A stretch of 37,814 nucleotides of DNA, taken from JAAYZB01 sp937958685. Its GTDB lineage: Bacteria; Bacillota_I; Bacilli_A; Izemoplasmatales; Hujiaoplasmataceae. The notes beneath the pieces are model-generated. The model ran no database searches, was not told where the DNA came from, and was given only the letters and a program-made list of their open reading frames with translations. Where the stretch lies: assembly GCA_036824265.1 (NCBI GenBank), contig DAITAL010000012.1:1-37814 (forward strand), given 5' to 3'. Both the position numbers and the translations under genes were made by a program. Shown here piece after piece: positions 36,280 through 37,814 of the stretch. Within the stretch, counting starts at the first letter, position 1. Every line of letters begins with the position of its first letter.

Positions 36280-36307
36280 TTGCTTGCGGGCCCCGTTCTG
36301 TTATACT
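36280..36307 (+). promoter_or_regulatory. Promoter candidate of the PfkB-family kinase gene
   Basis: TTGCTT (36280-36285) and TATACT (36302-36307) are 16 bases apart. Transcription would start near 36314, right at the first in-frame ATG (36315). A short CCGC/GCGG hairpin upstream may weakly terminate the methyltransferase transcript. Confidence 0.5.
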
Positions 36308-36356
36308 ATAGTCGATGCCTCACACAGGAAGGACAGGATCAAAGATCCGCATTGAT

Positions 36357-37484
36357 ATGGACAAACGCAAGATGCTGGCCAACAAGTTGCGCCAGCAGCC
36401 ACCACAGAGACCAAACGTCGTGATCGGTCTCGACGGCTTCGTCGACGAGATCATCCACGTCGTCGACAAGCGCCTTGATGCGCAAACCTTCGTCCGTCTG
36501 GACAATATCGCCGATTTTGCACGGCGCATCGACCGCGCGAGCGGTCTGTCGACAAACATCGAACTCTATCCGACCCAAAGGAAGATCGGCGGGAACGGAC
36601 CGATCATGTGCAACGCCCTTGCCCAACATGAAGGAAACTACACCTATATCGGTTCTTTGGGCATGCCGGCGATCGACGGTGTCTTTCAGGAACTGGCTGC
36701 CAAGGCCGAACTGATCACGCTGGCGGCAAGCGGGCATACCGACGCGCTCGAGTTCGACGATGGCAAGATTCTCTTCGGAAAAACCGCCTCTTTGAACGAC
36801 ATCACCTATGAGAGACTGATCGAGGTCGTGGGCAAAGACCGTTTTGTGGGGCTGTTGCAGACGGCTGACCTGTTTGCGACCGTCAACTGGTCCTTGATCC
36901 CGAAGATGACGGAGATTTGGCGGAACTTGATTGCCAATATCATTCCTTTGCTGAAACCGCGACCAGTGCGCCCGGTCATGTTCATCGATCTGGCCGACCC
37001 CGAGAAACGCACACCAAAGGAAATCGCCGAAGCGCTGTCTCTGCTGAAGGAATTCCGCAGCTACTTCTTTGTCGTCCTTGGCTTCAACAAAAAAGAAGCG
37101 TATGATGTGGGACATGTCCTGCAACTCTTTCCCGCTGATGAGTTGGCGCGTTATGAGGTGACCCTCGAGGAACTCAACCAAGCCTTGATCCGGAAACTGG
37201 CACTCGATGCGATCGTCATCCATCCGGTCGATAGATCCTGTTGTGTCGTTGACGGCAAATTTTTCCATGAGCTGGGACCATTCGTCAAGAAACCCAAGCT
37301 CACCACCGGCGCCGGCGACAATTTCAATGCCGGCTTCGTCCTCGGCCTGTTTCTGGGCTTGACCCCCGACGAGGCTTTGCTTGTCGGTATGGCCACAAGC
37401 GGCTTCTATGTCAGAAATGCCAGAAGTCCCCTGCGCCAGGAACTGATCGCCTTTCTGGATGACTGGGCCGACGGGAACGTCTGA
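36357..37484 (+). CDS. PfkB-family carbohydrate kinase
   Basis: About 375 residues from this start. The ribokinase/PfkB family is shown by the GGNGPIMCNALAQ segment near the N-terminal third and by the C-terminal signature TTGAGDNFNAGF, with D321 as the catalytic base. VVIGLDGFVDEI opens the fold. It should phosphorylate a sugar or nucleoside with ATP in the cytoplasm; the substrate is not clear. The start is doubtful: ATG 36315 coincides with the predicted transcription start and would make a leaderless mRNA adding 14 residues, whereas ATG 36357 fits the family length better but its nearest ribosome-like sites (AGGAAGG 36326-36332, AGGA 36335-36338) are 18-24 bases away. No adjacent pathway partner is visible. 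Confidence 0.85.
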   Translation: MDKRKMLANKLRQQPPQRPNVVIGLDGFVDEIIHVVDKRLDAQTFVRLDNIADFARRIDRASGLSTNIELYPTQRKIGGNGPIMCNALAQHEGNYTYIGSLGMPAIDGVFQELAAKAELITLAASGHTDALEFDDGKILFGKTASLNDITYERLIEVVGKDRFVGLLQTADLFATVNWSLIPKMTEIWRNLIANIIPLLKPRPVRPVMFIDLADPEKRTPKEIAEALSLLKEFRSYFFVVLGFNKKEAYDVGHVLQLFPADELARYEVTLEELNQALIRKLALDAIVIHPVDRSCCVVDGKFFHELGPFVKKPKLTTGAGDNFNAGFVLGLFLGLTPDEALLVGMATSGFYVRNARSPLRQELIAFLDDWADGNV

Positions 37485-37536
37485 GGCATCCTGCCACACC
37501 TTGGCAGACCGATTACTAGAAAGAATTCAATCCAAG

Positions 37537-37565
37537 AAAAACATCATCGCCGCGATGATGTTTTT
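37537..37565. terminator. Strong bidirectional intrinsic terminator
   Basis: A perfect 13-base-pair inverted repeat (37537-37549 with 37553-37565, 3-base loop) with A's on the left arm and T's on the right. It separates the converging kinase and SGNH-hydrolase genes. Confidence 0.95.
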
Positions 37566-37618
37566 GTTTACGATATCAACCGTTTCATGTTCGGATACCC
37601 TGTCCAATCTGAGGCTGA

Positions 37619-37814
37619 TTATTCCCAGACGATGTTGCCGCGGACCCGCTCCAGGTCGGTGATTGCTTCGATGAAGTCGACGAGCGCATCCGCGACAAGG
37701 ATATGCGCAGCGACCGATGGGTGATAGTCGCTGCCATAGGTCAACCCACCGGTTTTCGCCGCCGGCATGTGGAACAGGTGGACCTTGTCGGTGATCACCC
37801 CAAGATTGTCCACA
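37619..37814 (-). CDS. SGNH/GDSL-like hydrolase (C-terminal part)
   Basis: Only the last 65 or so codons are in the window; the frame is open to the edge, so the gene begins further right. GSDYHPSVAAH resembles the C-terminal block of SGNH/GDSL esterases, where an Asp and a His two or three residues apart complete the catalytic triad. A helix (ILVADALVDFIEAI) follows, also typical. Such enzymes remove acyl groups from sugars or lipids; deacetylation of polysaccharide would suit the neighbourhood but is only a guess. The catalytic Ser block is outside the window. Confidence 0.68.
   Translation of the reverse strand, partial: VDNLGVITDKVHLFHMPAAKTGGLTYGSDYHPSVAAHILVADALVDFIEAITDLERVRGNIVWE

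Overview
The window is a draft or metagenomic bacterial contig: two runs of 100 N lie inside one giant gene. Strands are mixed, Shine-Dalgarno sites are strong, promoters are sigma-A-like, TGA is a stop codon and several starts are TTG or GTG. Lipoproteins with Thr/Pro-rich stalks, LacI-type control and sugar ABC permeases without a local ATPase point to Bacillota, perhaps a GC-rich relative of Acholeplasma/Izemoplasma. That placement is a guess from gene content; no rRNA, tRNA, CRISPR array or insertion sequence was seen.

Region 1 (1-11952, plus) is the distal part of a tightly packed carbohydrate operon. It holds a permease pair (the first is cut by the window edge), an NHL/TPR/Yip1 membrane protein, a DUF5696-like exported protein, a second permease pair, a GH16 laminarinase-type lipoprotein and a cytoplasmic GH94-clan (GH-Q) phosphorylase. 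Read together, a beta-1,3-glucan such as laminarin would be cut at the surface, imported as oligosaccharides and phosphorolysed inside. A bidirectional terminator separates the operon from a convergent LacI-family regulator (12015-13037, minus) with its own promoter.

Region 2 (13231-21330, minus) is a probable two-gene surface operon. A consensus promoter (TTGACA, 17 bp, TATAAT) with palindromes over the -35 and the predicted start site drives, after a leader of about 280 nt, a 1104-residue GDPD lipoprotein and then a 1455-residue lipoprotein of alternating Ig-like and CBM4/9-like modules. The GDPD barrel is interrupted by one CBM4/9-like module that reads as circularly permuted.

Region 3 (21400-24310) carries unrelated housekeeping-type genes: an EamA/DMT transporter, a two-cysteine glutathione peroxidase and a diacylglycerol-kinase-family lipid kinase.

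Region 4 (24624-35039, plus) is one giant lipoprotein of about 3,400 residues or more, broken by two assembly gaps: a Thr-rich stalk, GREV-type repeats, more than 20 InlB-B-type repeats, and four seven-bladed RCC1-like propellers, each spliced into the middle of an InlB-B repeat.

Region 5 (35053-37814) has a cupin and a SAM methyltransferase in one operon, a PfkB-family kinase, a strong bidirectional terminator, and the 3' end of an SGNH/GDSL-like hydrolase on the minus strand.
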